Assembly (NCBI GenBank): GCA_947488305.1
Contig: CANKZM010000001.1
Span: 620,001 to 684,000, forward strand
Length of the DNA stretch: 64,000 nucleotides
Source of the DNA: an uncultured Roseobacter sp.
GTDB taxonomy: Bacteria > Pseudomonadota > Alphaproteobacteria > Rhodobacterales > Rhodobacteraceae
Direction of reading: 5' to 3'
Part shown: in pieces, positions 35,545 to 44,904 of the stretch
Position numbering within the stretch: the first letter of the stretch is position 1
How the letters are laid out: each line of letters opens with the position of its first letter
The notes under the pieces: generated by a model
Seen by the model: the letters and a program-made list of their open reading frames with translations, nothing else
Database searches by the model: none
Told to the model about the DNA's origin: nothing
Translations under genes and position numbers: made by a program

Positions 35545-35984
35545 GCAATGAGCCAGAGGGCCGCAAGCCCCAGCGACAAAACTCCGTTCCAGGCCGCCAT
35601 GCTAAGACCGAGAAACTTCCACGCGATCTCATCACAGCGGACCAGCGGTGCTTGCATGATCTGGTCAAGCAGTGCGTCCGGACTCATATCGCCAATGGCG
35701 CCAGAGGTGCAGGTGGTCGGCCCTTCGAGCCAGCCCAGTTCAACGCCAGCGTGGTAAAAGCCAATTGCCGCTGTGGTTATCGCTGCCGCAGCCCCAAAGA
35801 GCGCGAGTGCCCTGTACCCCAGAGCCCAGGCCGCACCTCCGATCACAACAGCGGCGGCATGAGGGTAGCGTTGCCAGATGCACAGCGCACAAGGGGCATA
35901 GCCCAGCGATTGGAACGCAAAAGCACCCAACAGTAGTGCCGCCGATCCGAGGGCGGCCAGTGTTGTCAGCTGCATGCGCGTCAT
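35529..35984 (-). CDS. dsbB: Disulfide bond formation protein B
   Basis: 151 residues from MTRMQLTTLAALG. Four-helix inner-membrane protein passing electrons from DsbA to ubiquinone. The first periplasmic CxxC is ALCIWQRYPH preceded by APC; the second loop has TCTSGAIGD and a later Cys (VRCDEIAW). ATG 35984 overlaps the stop of the upstream exoD-like gene as ATGA; an extension to 36050 is unlikely. Confidence 0.92.
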   Translation of the reverse strand: MTRMQLTTLAALGSAALLLGAFAFQSLGYAPCALCIWQRYPHAAAVVIGGAAWALGYRALALFGAAAAITTAAIGFYHAGVELGWLEGPTTCTSGAIGDMSPDALLDQIMQAPLVRCDEIAWKFLGLSMAAWNGVLSLGLAALWLIAYRRT

Positions 35985-36595
35985 AGTCCCAACCACCCTT
36001 TGATCACACTTGCCAGTGTCGCACCCGCAATGATCAGGGTCGCGATCCAAGCAGTGCCCAAAACCATCCCGATGATAGTCAGAATGCCATCGCGCTGCAA
36101 AAGACCCATAGACACAAGAACGACGGCAAAGCCCGGCACCGTGTTCGTTCCTGGCAAGGGGACAAGAATGGACGCACTAAAGAGCACCAGCGCCAGCCCC
36201 ACGACCCGGTCGAGCGGCGCGCGTGTAAGCTGGGCCTGACGCGGGCGGCTGAATGCCTCGATCCGGCGCAGCCAGGGCCCCGCGCGCTGTGCGAGGTTTT
36301 GCAATCCGTCGGCGGATACGGTTCTTGCCGCCAACCGATCAGGCAACCACGGGGAGTTGCGCCCCATCAGAATTTGCGCCGAGACAAACATCAGCGGTAA
36401 GGCGACAATTTGCGGAATTCCGTAAAGAAACGGGATGCAACAAGGCAGGGCAAGCACAAGGAGAAAGAGACCAAAGGCCCGCTCATGCAGCTGGCGCATG
36501 ATCCAGTCGAGCGACACCGTCTCGCCTTGTGCGCTTTCCGCCAACTGGTCGAGCCGGTCCGAAATAGCCATTTCGTTCGTGGCATGGGCGGTCAT
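35981..36595 (-). CDS. ExoD-family exopolysaccharide-related membrane protein
   Basis: 204 residues with about four to five helices. ExoD signature LLLVLALPCCIPFLYGIPQI and SQILMGRNSPWLPDRLA, followed by VPLPGTNTVPGFAVVLVSMGLLQRDG. Implicated in rhizobial exopolysaccharide production and alkaline stress. Upstream of and coupled to dsbB. Confidence 0.88.
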   Translation of the reverse strand: MTAHATNEMAISDRLDQLAESAQGETVSLDWIMRQLHERAFGLFLLVLALPCCIPFLYGIPQIVALPLMFVSAQILMGRNSPWLPDRLAARTVSADGLQNLAQRAGPWLRRIEAFSRPRQAQLTRAPLDRVVGLALVLFSASILVPLPGTNTVPGFAVVLVSMGLLQRDGILTIIGMVLGTAWIATLIIAGATLASVIKGWLGL

Positions 36596-36780
36596 GCAGG
36601 CATCTCCTTAGACTGTGGAGCCATTTGATTCCACTCAGGCTTTGGCATCGCCTAGCAAATTGCTGGTTGTTACGCCAGCACGGGCGACAGGCACCGTTGC
36701 AAAAGTTGCGGTATCAATCTTTGTTGAAACACGCTTTGGGCTGGACGCCGTCCACAAGCTTGGGTAAGCAGATTCCGCGT

Positions 36781-36864
36781 GCCCAAGTGGCGGAATGGTA
36801 GACGCAGGGGATTCAAAATCCCCCGCCTTCGGGCGTGCCGGTTCGAGTCCGGCCTTGGGTACCA
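36781..36864 (+). tRNA. tRNA-Leu (CAA)
   Basis: 84 bases including encoded CCA. The acceptor stem GCCCAAG pairs with CTTGGGT (one G-U), discriminator A. Anticodon stem GGGGA/TCCCC around loop TTCAAAA, with anticodon CAA at 36814-36816. A long class II variable arm (CGCCTTCGGGCG) and the T-loop GGTTCGAGTCC identify leucine. Confidence 0.97.
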
Positions 36865-36949
36865 ACTTCCGACTTGTTTGAAGTCGGTCGTTCTCCGCAT
36901 CTCCGCAAATTTTGGCGTTTGTGAACCCGCATAGTCCAGCTTGCCCGCT

Positions 36950-37555
36950 TCAGCGGATTTCGTTTCGCCAGCGCTCCCACTCTTCAGGTGTATCCAGATC
37001 ACGACGCGCTCTATTGCCGGGCAGTTGGATCAGCTCCATCCGATCGTTGTTGTCTTTTGCGACCCGATTGCCACCCTCATCGCCTACGAGCTGCTGTAGG
37101 GCGTTGAACAATGGTCGGGCAAAGACGATGGGATGACCGGGTTTGCCATCTTCCGTCGCGCCTCGCCAGATCAGGGAGTTGCTGTCCGTGTCGACAGCAG
37201 CCAGAACGCAGCGCAAATCGGCTGAGGTCAATTCCGGCAAGTCCGCCAATAGGATCATCGCTGCAGGAGCATCATTGGCAATTGCTTCCAAGCCACGTCT
37301 CAAACTGGCACTCATTCCGTCAACGGCATCAGGGACAGGCACGGTTTGCGCCATCGTTTTTTGAGTTAATGCGTGGCGAGGATGCGGCGCGGGCGGCAGA
37401 GTAACCAAAACAGGACCTGTCGTCGCGGCATGTGCATTATCGATCTGACGTTGCAACAAGGGTTTATCGTCAACCAGCGCCATCAGCTTGTCGCGTCCGC
37501 GCATGCGGCTGGATTGCCCCGCGGCCAGGATCAGGATGGGAAGCGTTGATGGCAT
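36950..37555 (-). CDS. MobA-like NTP transferase family protein
   Basis: 201 residues from MPSTLPILILAAG. The nucleotidyltransferase motif LAAGQSSRMRGRDKLMALV is typical of MobA/MocA (molybdopterin cytidylyltransferase) proteins. Later motifs: ADLPELTSADL and GHPIVFARPLFNAL. It follows the FAD/GcvT dehydrogenase by 7 bases in the same orientation, an odd partner for a molybdenum cofactor enzyme. Confidence 0.82.
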   Translation of the reverse strand: MPSTLPILILAAGQSSRMRGRDKLMALVDDKPLLQRQIDNAHAATTGPVLVTLPPAPHPRHALTQKTMAQTVPVPDAVDGMSASLRRGLEAIANDAPAAMILLADLPELTSADLRCVLAAVDTDSNSLIWRGATEDGKPGHPIVFARPLFNALQQLVGDEGGNRVAKDNNDRMELIQLPGNRARRDLDTPEEWERWRNEIR

Positions 37556-37562
37556 TGATGGG

Positions 37563-39968
37563 CTAACCCCGCATCCTTTGGCCGCTTGGATCAAAACGCG
37601 GCTCGTGCACCACGCGCGCCTCGCGCATCTCGCCGAGGATTTCAATATGGACCTTTTCGATACTGTCGATCAACGCGGTTGGCAGAAACCCCATGGCAAG
37701 CGAGGCATCAGTGTGATGCGCATAGCCGCCCGAGGTGCAGAACCCCACCACTTCGTCGCCCACCCAAATGGGCTCATAACCCTGAACATCCGCATCACCG
37801 GCATCGACTTCGAAGCAGGTCAGTTTACGGGCAGGGCCGTTCTTCCGCTCCTTTTCTGCTGCTGACCGACCGATGAACTCAACTGCTTTTTGCCAATCGA
37901 TGAAACGATCAAGACCCGTTTCCGCAGCCGTATAGTCGGGTGAATACTCGGACATCCAGCTTCCGAAAAAGCGATCAAGCCGCAGCGACATCATCGCGCG
38001 CATACCAAAGGGGATCATGCCAAGAGGTTGCCCCGCGTCCCAAAGGGTTTGCCAAAGGGCGCGTTGGCTGTGCGTGTCGCAATAAATCTCGAACCCCAGA
38101 TCACCGGTGTAACTGACGCGCTGTACAATACAATCGGCCATCCCAATCGTCATACGTCGAACATCCATGAATTTCAGGTCAACCGCATCTCGCGTGCAGG
38201 CTGCCAACACGTCGCGCGCACGCGGTCCGGCAATCTGGAATCCGGTGCGATGATCCGAGATATTCTCAAGCATCACGCCGTCCATCAGATTCTGTTGGAA
38301 CCAACGCCAATGGAAGGCTTGCGCGCCGTAAGATGCAGTGAGCTGGAAATCGGTCTCACCGAGACATGAAATCGTGAAATCGCCGATCAACCGACCTCTC
38401 GGAGAGAGCATTGGCGTCAGGCTCAACCGCCCGACCTTGGGCACACGGCCAGCCATGATCCTGTCCAGCCAGTCGCGCGCTTTGGGCCCGCTTACGAGGT
38501 ATTTGCCAAAATTCTGAAGCTCGTTGATGCCGACGTGCTCCCGAACCCCTTTGACTTCCCGTGCTGTCGCGTCAAAGGCGTCTGAACGGCGGAAGGACGG
38601 GGTTTCCAGGGTTGGTTCGCCGTCTTGCGCAAAGTAATTGGCGACTTCCAATCCGTATTGTTGCCCCCAGACGGCCCCCAAGCCGGAGAAGATGTCGTAC
38701 ATCGGGGTGGTGCGGAAGGGGCGTGCAGCGGGCAATTCCTCGTTCGGGTAGGCGACGGAAAAGCGCTTTTGATAGTTTTCGATGACTTTCGGCCGGGTGT
38801 AGCCCGGGGTAATCCAATTTCCAAAGCGCGCGACATCCATTGCCATGACATCGCGCTCCGGTTCGCCCTCGATCATCCACTGAGCCAACGTCAGCCCCAC
38901 ACCACCGCCTTGCGAAAACCCTGCCATCACGCCACAGGCGGACCAGTAGTTGCGCATGCCGGGTACCGGCCCGACCAGCGGATTGCCATCAGGCGCAAAG
39001 GTGAAGGGGCCGTGGATCACAGATTTCACCCCGGCAGTGGCGAGGACCGGGAAGCGCTTGTAGGCGAAGTCGATGGAGCTTTCGATCTTATCGAAATCAT
39101 CCGGCAGCAATTCATGGCCAAAATCCCACGGGGTTCCGTCAACGGCCCAGGGCTTGCACGGTTGTTCATAAAACCCGATGCAGAGGCCGCGCCCTTCCTG
39201 CCGCAGATAGCTTTCGCCGGCAGGGTCCATCACATGTGGATGCTCTTCGTCGCGCTCATAGATTTCCGCGATCTCATCAGTGACGATATATTGATGCTCC
39301 ATTGGGTGCAGCGGGAAATAGATACCGGCCATCGCACCGACCTCGCGCGCCCAAAGGCCACCTGCATTCACGACATGCTCTGCGTGCACTGTGCCCTTAT
39401 CCGTCACCACATCCCATGTGTCATCCGCGCGTTGGTTGGTCTCTCTCACCATGCAATGGGTTTCGATGCTCGCACCACCCATGCGCGCGGCCTTGGCGTA
39501 GGCATGTGTCGTGCCAGAGGGATCGAGATGTCCGTCCAGCGGATCATAGAGCGCACCAATGATGCCATCGAGGCTTGTAATGGGCGCGATCTTGGCGATC
39601 TCCTCGGGCCCCACGATTTCAGTATCCAACCCCATGAAACGATGCTTGGCCCGTTCGGCCAGCAGCATGTCAAATCGATCTTGATTGTCTGCCAGTGTCA
39701 CGCCGCCCACGTGATGAAGCCCGCAAGACAGCCCCGTGATCTCTTCCAACTCTTTGTAGAGTCGGATCGTATACCCTTGAAGCGCGGCCATATTCGTATC
39801 GCCATTCAACGTGTGAAAACCGCCTGCTGCGTGCCAGGTTGAACCAGACGTCAACTCTGACCGTTCCAGAAGCATAACGTCTGACCATCCCAGTTTGGTG
39901 AGGTGGTAAAGCACCGACGCGCCGACGACGCCTCCGCCAATTATCGCAACGCGGGTTGTTGTCTTCAT
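37563..39968 (-). CDS. FAD-dependent dehydrogenase with GcvT domain (dimethylglycine/sarcosine dehydrogenase family), paralogue 1
   Basis: 801 residues in two halves. The N-terminal half is a DAO-type FAD domain: VAIIGGGVVGASVLYHLTKLGW and ELTSGSTWHAAG, where the His is the known covalent FAD site of dimethylglycine dehydrogenase. The C-terminal half (about residues 430-800) is an aminomethyltransferase-like tetrahydrofolate domain (GFQIAGPRARDVL, SYTGDLGFEIYC, GMRAMMSLRLDRFFGSWM). It would oxidise an N-methylated amine and pass the carbon to folate. It is about 40% similar by eye to the protein at 41378, in divergent orientation. Confidence 0.9.
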   Translation of the reverse strand: MKTTTRVAIIGGGVVGASVLYHLTKLGWSDVMLLERSELTSGSTWHAAGGFHTLNGDTNMAALQGYTIRLYKELEEITGLSCGLHHVGGVTLADNQDRFDMLLAERAKHRFMGLDTEIVGPEEIAKIAPITSLDGIIGALYDPLDGHLDPSGTTHAYAKAARMGGASIETHCMVRETNQRADDTWDVVTDKGTVHAEHVVNAGGLWAREVGAMAGIYFPLHPMEHQYIVTDEIAEIYERDEEHPHVMDPAGESYLRQEGRGLCIGFYEQPCKPWAVDGTPWDFGHELLPDDFDKIESSIDFAYKRFPVLATAGVKSVIHGPFTFAPDGNPLVGPVPGMRNYWSACGVMAGFSQGGGVGLTLAQWMIEGEPERDVMAMDVARFGNWITPGYTRPKVIENYQKRFSVAYPNEELPAARPFRTTPMYDIFSGLGAVWGQQYGLEVANYFAQDGEPTLETPSFRRSDAFDATAREVKGVREHVGINELQNFGKYLVSGPKARDWLDRIMAGRVPKVGRLSLTPMLSPRGRLIGDFTISCLGETDFQLTASYGAQAFHWRWFQQNLMDGVMLENISDHRTGFQIAGPRARDVLAACTRDAVDLKFMDVRRMTIGMADCIVQRVSYTGDLGFEIYCDTHSQRALWQTLWDAGQPLGMIPFGMRAMMSLRLDRFFGSWMSEYSPDYTAAETGLDRFIDWQKAVEFIGRSAAEKERKNGPARKLTCFEVDAGDADVQGYEPIWVGDEVVGFCTSGGYAHHTDASLAMGFLPTALIDSIEKVHIEILGEMREARVVHEPRFDPSGQRMRG

Positions 39969-40098
39969 GTTGTGCTCGCTTCTTTTTTCCTGCCGTGACC
40001 ATGCCCGGACTGCCGGGCAGGGACTGGGTCAAAAGCGACCTGCTATGCCGGTTCTCGATCAGGGCAAAACCAATCGGTCCTTATGGTCCTCTACGAGG

Positions 40099-40326
40099 CT
40101 ACAAAAACCCTTCGCCGCTGCAACTGGAACATCGGCGGGACCGGGTGCCGTAACACGCATCGCACCGTCCAAACTTTGGATGCCCCAGCTCATCTTTGCC
40201 TTTTGCAACACGTCCCTGACCACCGCAAGACACGCAAGACGCCTGTCCGCTCCCATGGCAGCGATGGCAGCGGCGCTTGGCTTCTGGTTTCGGTTTTTTG
40301 CGATCAAATGGTTGGTATTTATCCAT
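40099..40326 (-). CDS. Small CxxCxGxG (DnaJ-type zinc finger) protein
   Basis: 75 residues with four CxxC pairs at about 20-23, 31-34, 55-58 and 66-69, of which the first, second and fourth are followed by Gly-rich CxGxG-like turns (CHRCHGSG, CVSCGGQG, CSSCSGEG). This is the layout of the central zinc domain of DnaJ without J or C-terminal domains, also seen in anti-TRAP-like proteins. It should bind two Zn2+. AAGG lies upstream of the ATG. It is located 130 bases upstream of the FAD/GcvT gene on the same strand. Confidence 0.72.
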   Translation of the reverse strand: MDKYQPFDRKKPKPEAKRRCHRCHGSGQASCVSCGGQGRVAKGKDELGHPKFGRCDACYGTRSRRCSSCSGEGFL

Positions 40327-40447
40327 GGTTGGGCCTTGGTCTCTTCATCTGCCACTCAGCCGTCTGTGTTTGGGATTATCGACATGCAATATACCAAGGA
40401 ATCAATAAAATTGTGTCATTCGCATAATTTTCACGGGGCTAACCTGC

Positions 40448-41203
40448 TTAGGCCTTAGTCCAGCCCTTGAATTCTGCGCATTTCGCACGCAGCCAGAGCA
40501 CGTCGAACCCCGCAATAGCACGATAGCCACGTGCAAACAGGGCTTGCGCCATCTCTTCATTCAGGGCGTTGCTGCCCAGCGGAATGCCCGCCGCCATTGC
40601 CGCCTTCTCAACGCGCGCCACAGCCGATTGCACCTCGGGGTGGTCGAATTGACCCATGTGGCCCAGATCGGTGGACAGATCGAACATCGCCGTGACCATC
40701 AGATCAATGCCGTCCACAGCGCAAATGGCGTCGATGTTTTCGACGGCTTCGCGGGTTTCGATCAGCAGCATGGTCACTAGTTTGCCCTCTGTATCGGCGC
40801 GTATGTTGGGCAGATCCGTTTGCCAGCGCGACTGGGCAATGAACGGTCCAAATCCTCGGACGCCATCGGGCGGGTAGCGCATGGCCGATACTGCACGCTG
40901 CGCATCTTCTGCAGTCCGGATGAGGGGGAAACAGATGCCTTCGGCACCCAGGTCCAGCGCGCGTTTTACCTGAGCAGGATCATTTTCGGCGATGCGCACC
41001 AGTGGCGCGCAATCTGTGCCGGCAGTTGCTGCGATCATCGCATGGGCGCTGGCGTAATCGACGGCACCATGTTCCATATCTATAATAACACCGTCAGCGC
41101 CCGCTGCCGCCATCGCTTGTGTGACGACCGCCGAGGGAATGGTGCACAGATGTAATGCAACTCTATCCGTTGTATGATGCAGACGATGTTTGAGGCGGGC
41201 CAT
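40448..41203 (-). CDS. HpcH/HpaI-family aldolase
   Basis: 251 residues from MARLKHRLHH, with AAAGG upstream. Class II metal-dependent aldolase fold: GVIIDMEHGAVD (acid pair), VRIAEND, GICFPLIRTAEDA, PPDGVRGFGPF, MLLIETREAVENID. Related to 4-hydroxy-2-oxovalerate/2-keto-3-deoxyglucarate aldolases; the natural substrate is unclear. Located between the two FAD/GcvT dehydrogenases, so a role in metabolising an aldehyde or methylated compound is possible but inferred. Confidence 0.88.
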   Translation of the reverse strand: MARLKHRLHHTTDRVALHLCTIPSAVVTQAMAAAGADGVIIDMEHGAVDYASAHAMIAATAGTDCAPLVRIAENDPAQVKRALDLGAEGICFPLIRTAEDAQRAVSAMRYPPDGVRGFGPFIAQSRWQTDLPNIRADTEGKLVTMLLIETREAVENIDAICAVDGIDLMVTAMFDLSTDLGHMGQFDHPEVQSAVARVEKAAMAAGIPLGSNALNEEMAQALFARGYRAIAGFDVLWLRAKCAEFKGWTKA

Positions 41204-41377
41204 GGTTTTCCTTTCGATATCTCGCCGGACCATGCCAAGCGCTTGGGGACAACGCAACAATTCTGAGAATTCCTTTTACCTTGTGCGCCGGCGACGGGAA
41301 ATGTCGCAGGCGTGCAATCTCGCAGGGCGATGGCAAGTCAGGATGCAGGTTAACAAGTTCGACAGAAAGCGTTTCCC

Positions 41378-43801
41378 ATGAGAACTCATGCCCAGGCCGT
41401 TGTAATCGGAGGCGGCGTTATTGGCTGCTCCATTCTTTACCACCTGACAAAACTGGGCTGGACCGATGTGGTTTTGCTGGAGAGAGACGAGTTGACTTCG
41501 GGTTCAACCTGGCACGCGGCGGCGAACATTCATGGGCTGCACGACAGCACGAACATCAGTCGCATCCAGCACTACACCATGAATCTTTATAATAGTCTGG
41601 AAGCAGAAACGGGGCAAAGCTGTGGGGTTTTTCAGCCGGGGTCGCTCTACCTCGCCCAGACGGAAGCCCGCGAACACCAGCTGCGGCTGCAAGCGGCCAA
41701 AGCCAAGCTATATGGGATGAACTTCCATGAAGTCAGCCGGGACGAGGCAGAGCGTCTTCACCCGCTGGTGGATTTCGACGGTATCCGTTGCATCATGTGG
41801 GAGCCGGACGGCGGGAACGTGGACCCTTCGGGTGTGACGAACGCCTATGCCAGTGGTGCACGCCAGAACGGGGCGGAGATTATACGGTTTTGTCCCGTGA
41901 CCGCGACGGAACAGCAGCCGGATGGAAGCTGGATCGTGCGCACGCCCAAGGGTGATATCGCGACCGAATGGGTTATCAATGCCGCGGGTCTCTGGGGGCG
42001 TGAGGTTGCGGCTCTTGCGGGATTGCAATTGCCTTTGCAACCGACAGAGCATCAGTATTTCGTCACAGAGACCATTGCCGAAATCGACGCGATGGACCGC
42101 CGTCTGCCGTCTGTCGCGGACCGGGATGGCGAGTATTACCTGCGTCAGGAAGGCAAGGGGCTGCTGGTCGGGGCCTATGAAAAGGATCTGCGGTTCTGGG
42201 CCGAAGACGGCACGCCGCAGGGTTTTGGTCATGAGCTTTTTGCCGATGATCTGGAGCGGATCGAGGACAATATGATGCGCGCGATCGACCGCGTGCCCGT
42301 GGTCGGGACAGCGGGGATCAAGCGAGTCATCAACGGCCCGATGATCTGGTCGCCGGACAGCAATGTGTTGTTTGGTCCCGCGCCGGAGCTTTCGAATTAC
42401 TTCTGCTGCAACGGCATCATCCCGGGTTTCTCCCAGTCGGGCGGTATGGGGCTTTTGGCGGCAGATTGGATCGTCACGGGCGAGACGCGCTATGACATGT
42501 TTGCCTGGGATATGGCGCGGTTCGGAGACTGGGCCGATAAAGCCTTCACCAAGGCGCGGGTCGGGGATCAATATGCGCACCGGTTCAAGATACACTTTCC
42601 AAATGAGGAGCGTAGTGCCGGACGTCCCACGCGTATGCGGCCGGCTTATACGCAGCAACGCAAACTCGGCGCGGTATTTGGTCTTAACTACGGGTGGGAG
42701 CATCCACTCTACTTCGGGTACCCCGAAGGCAGCGAAGACATCACCGAGGGGTTCACCCGACAAGGCTGGTGGGAACAGGTCGGTAAAGAATGCAAGATGC
42801 TGCGCGAACGGGCCGGGATTATCGATATCTCGAATTTCGCCAAATACCGCTGCAAGGGACCGGGTGCCGAAGACTGGCTGAATGGGCTTTTTGCCAACCG
42901 TATGCCCCGCACCGTTGGGCGGTCCTGTCTGACGCCCCTGATCGGCAAACGCGGTGGGATCGCCGGAGATTTCACAGTCACGCGCATTTCTGAGGATGAA
43001 TTCTGGATTATCGGCTCAGGGATGGCAGAGCGGCACCACCAGCGGTTCTTCAAGGCGCTGCCTCTTCCTGATGGCACGGTGTTCGAAAGCCATACCGAGG
43101 CAATGTGCGGCTTCAACGTCGCTGGGCCGAAGTCGCGCGACATGCTGCAACGGTTGACCAATACCTCTCTGGCCACCGAGGACTTCCCTTTCATGCGGTC
43201 GAAATGGCTTGATGTAGGCGGAGTGCAGGCTCTGGCGCTACGGGTTAGCTTTACTGGTGATCTCGGGTGGGAATTGCACTGCGCCACCGAAGATCAGGCC
43301 CGTCTTTACGAAACGCTGCTGGAAGCGGGGCAAACGGTGGGAGCGGGCCCGGTCGGGAGCCGTGCTCTGATGAGCCTGCGGGTGGAGAAGGGCTATGGCA
43401 GCTGGTCGCGGGAATACAGCCCCGAATATTGGCCACAGGAAGTTGGGCTGGACCGTCTCTGCAAGATGGACAAGGACTTCATGAACAAGGCGGCGGTTGC
43501 GGAAACACTTGCCAAGCCCGCGCGCGAGCGTCTTTTGCTTTTGGCGCTTGATGCGGCGGAAACCGATGCATCACATGCCGATGCCACAGGGGGTGAGCCC
43601 ATCTTCAAGGACGGTTTGGGAATCGGGCGGGTCACCTCCGGCGCCTATGGCTACAGCGTTGGCATGAGCCTGGCACTCGGCTTTGTGAAGGGCGTCGCCT
43701 CAGGGGATGAGGTTGAAGTCATGGTGCTTGGCAAACCCCACCGGGCCACCATTCTGCATGCCCCGCCCTTTGATCCCGACGGGGCGCGTCTGCGCGGCTA
43801 A
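41378..43801 (+). CDS. FAD-dependent dehydrogenase with GcvT domain, paralogue 2
   Basis: 807 residues, same architecture as the gene at 37563: DAO-type FAD half (AVVIGGGVIGCSILYHLTKLGW, ELTSGSTWHAAANIHGL) and folate-binding GcvT half (GFNVAGPKSRDMLQ, SFTGDLGWELHC, RVEKGYGSWSREYSPEY). The residues after the covalent-FAD His differ between the two (GGFH against NIHGL), suggesting different substrates. ATG at 41378. Divergent from the HpcH/HpaI aldolase (174-base gap); ends 17 bases from the convergent permease gene. Confidence 0.9.
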   Translation: MRTHAQAVVIGGGVIGCSILYHLTKLGWTDVVLLERDELTSGSTWHAAANIHGLHDSTNISRIQHYTMNLYNSLEAETGQSCGVFQPGSLYLAQTEAREHQLRLQAAKAKLYGMNFHEVSRDEAERLHPLVDFDGIRCIMWEPDGGNVDPSGVTNAYASGARQNGAEIIRFCPVTATEQQPDGSWIVRTPKGDIATEWVINAAGLWGREVAALAGLQLPLQPTEHQYFVTETIAEIDAMDRRLPSVADRDGEYYLRQEGKGLLVGAYEKDLRFWAEDGTPQGFGHELFADDLERIEDNMMRAIDRVPVVGTAGIKRVINGPMIWSPDSNVLFGPAPELSNYFCCNGIIPGFSQSGGMGLLAADWIVTGETRYDMFAWDMARFGDWADKAFTKARVGDQYAHRFKIHFPNEERSAGRPTRMRPAYTQQRKLGAVFGLNYGWEHPLYFGYPEGSEDITEGFTRQGWWEQVGKECKMLRERAGIIDISNFAKYRCKGPGAEDWLNGLFANRMPRTVGRSCLTPLIGKRGGIAGDFTVTRISEDEFWIIGSGMAERHHQRFFKALPLPDGTVFESHTEAMCGFNVAGPKSRDMLQRLTNTSLATEDFPFMRSKWLDVGGVQALALRVSFTGDLGWELHCATEDQARLYETLLEAGQTVGAGPVGSRALMSLRVEKGYGSWSREYSPEYWPQEVGLDRLCKMDKDFMNKAAVAETLAKPARERLLLLALDAAETDASHADATGGEPIFKDGLGIGRVTSGAYGYSVGMSLALGFVKGVASGDEVEVMVLGKPHRATILHAPPFDPDGARLRG

Positions 43802-43818
43802 CCTAGCCTTCGGTCGGA

Positions 43819-44862
43819 TTAGAGCATCGTCCAGCCCTGAAACAGCAAGCCGATTGTGAACGCCCCTGACAACGACAGTGCCAGGTAGAGGGCAAAGACC
43901 TTGGGTTTGACCAACGCCCAGACCGCGATGGCGGCAGGGAGTGAGGTCACGCCGCCAGCGACCAGAAAGGCCAGACCAGCGCCCGGTGCCATACCCTGTT
44001 CGATCAACCCGCCAACCAAAGGCAGCGCTGCGTATCCATTGAGATAGGCAGGGACACCAATTACGGTGGCCAGTGCAATGGGGGCAATGCCTTCGCCGCC
44101 CAAGACCGCTGTGATTGTATCAGCAGGGATGTAGGCGAGCATCAGGCTTTCCAGCAGGAAGGCCAGTACAAGCCATTGACCCAGGAAAAGTCCGGTGGAT
44201 ATCGCTTCTTTGCGGAATTTGGCGCGGCGCTCTTCCTCATGCCAGAAACGCCACACGACAGGTTTTGGGGCGCGGATCTTGGCGCCGCCACACCCGCCAT
44301 TTCCAATACCCTCGCGGAGCGGGTTGCTCAACGCGGCAGTCCCCGCCAAAGCATAGGCGGCAAATCCGCCCGCCAACCCCAGCGAGATTGCAGCCAGAGT
44401 TTTTGCGACGGCAAACTCAGCTCCGAGTACTCCGGTGGTCAACAAAAACATCGTCGGGTCCATGACCGGCGAGGCCAACCAAAACGCCATGACAGCCGAC
44501 AGGGGAACACCCATTGCGAGCAAGGCCGCGATCAGGGGGATCACTCCACAGGAGCAGAAAGGAGACAACCCGCCTGCCAATGCAGCTAACACAATCATCA
44601 ATATCGGCGAGCCAACAAAGACGCGCGCGATCAGATTATCGGCCCCCGTAGCCATCGCCCAGGCGGTGGTCAAAACCGCGAGCACCAGAAACACGCCGGT
44701 ATGGGAGAGCGATGCAATGATGAAATTGACACTCTCCAGAGCCTGTGCGGGCGACAGCAATGCGATAGTTGCGAGGATCAACCCCGAAACGATCCAAACC
44801 TTGTAGGATTTCCAGAGCGATCGTATCCAATGCGAGGTCGTGGGTGCCGTGATATCAGCCAT
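43819..44862 (-). CDS. Permease of the ArsP/YraQ (DUF318) family
   Basis: 347 residues with about eight helices. Family motif GGLSPFCSCGVIPLIAALLA with a Cys pair in the membrane and a second repeat GVPAYLNGYAALPLVGGLI. A cytoplasmic linker rich in Gly/Cys (NGGCGGAKIRAP) lies mid-protein. Members export trivalent organoarsenicals or other metabolites. Upstream ArsR gene on the same strand (42-base gap) suggests metal or metalloid control. Confidence 0.88.
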   Translation of the reverse strand: MADITAPTTSHWIRSLWKSYKVWIVSGLILATIALLSPAQALESVNFIIASLSHTGVFLVLAVLTTAWAMATGADNLIARVFVGSPILMIVLAALAGGLSPFCSCGVIPLIAALLAMGVPLSAVMAFWLASPVMDPTMFLLTTGVLGAEFAVAKTLAAISLGLAGGFAAYALAGTAALSNPLREGIGNGGCGGAKIRAPKPVVWRFWHEEERRAKFRKEAISTGLFLGQWLVLAFLLESLMLAYIPADTITAVLGGEGIAPIALATVIGVPAYLNGYAALPLVGGLIEQGMAPGAGLAFLVAGGVTSLPAAIAVWALVKPKVFALYLALSLSGAFTIGLLFQGWTML

Positions 44863-44904
44863 TTTTCTTCATCCGGATTTTCAAATTGATGTATGCGTTG
44901 ATGT

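Noticed and set aside
36781-36950. Genomic island inserted at tRNA-Leu
   Set aside because: No repeat of the tRNA 3' end, integrase or base-composition change follows the tRNA gene.
38625-39842. 405-codon open frame antisense to the FAD/GcvT gene
   Set aside because: Fully inside a clearly real gene on the other strand and without protein-like features.
36865-44900. Glycine or other riboswitch upstream of the FAD/GcvT genes
   Set aside because: The upstream regions (39969-40098 and 41204-41377) show no conserved aptamer-like paired structure.
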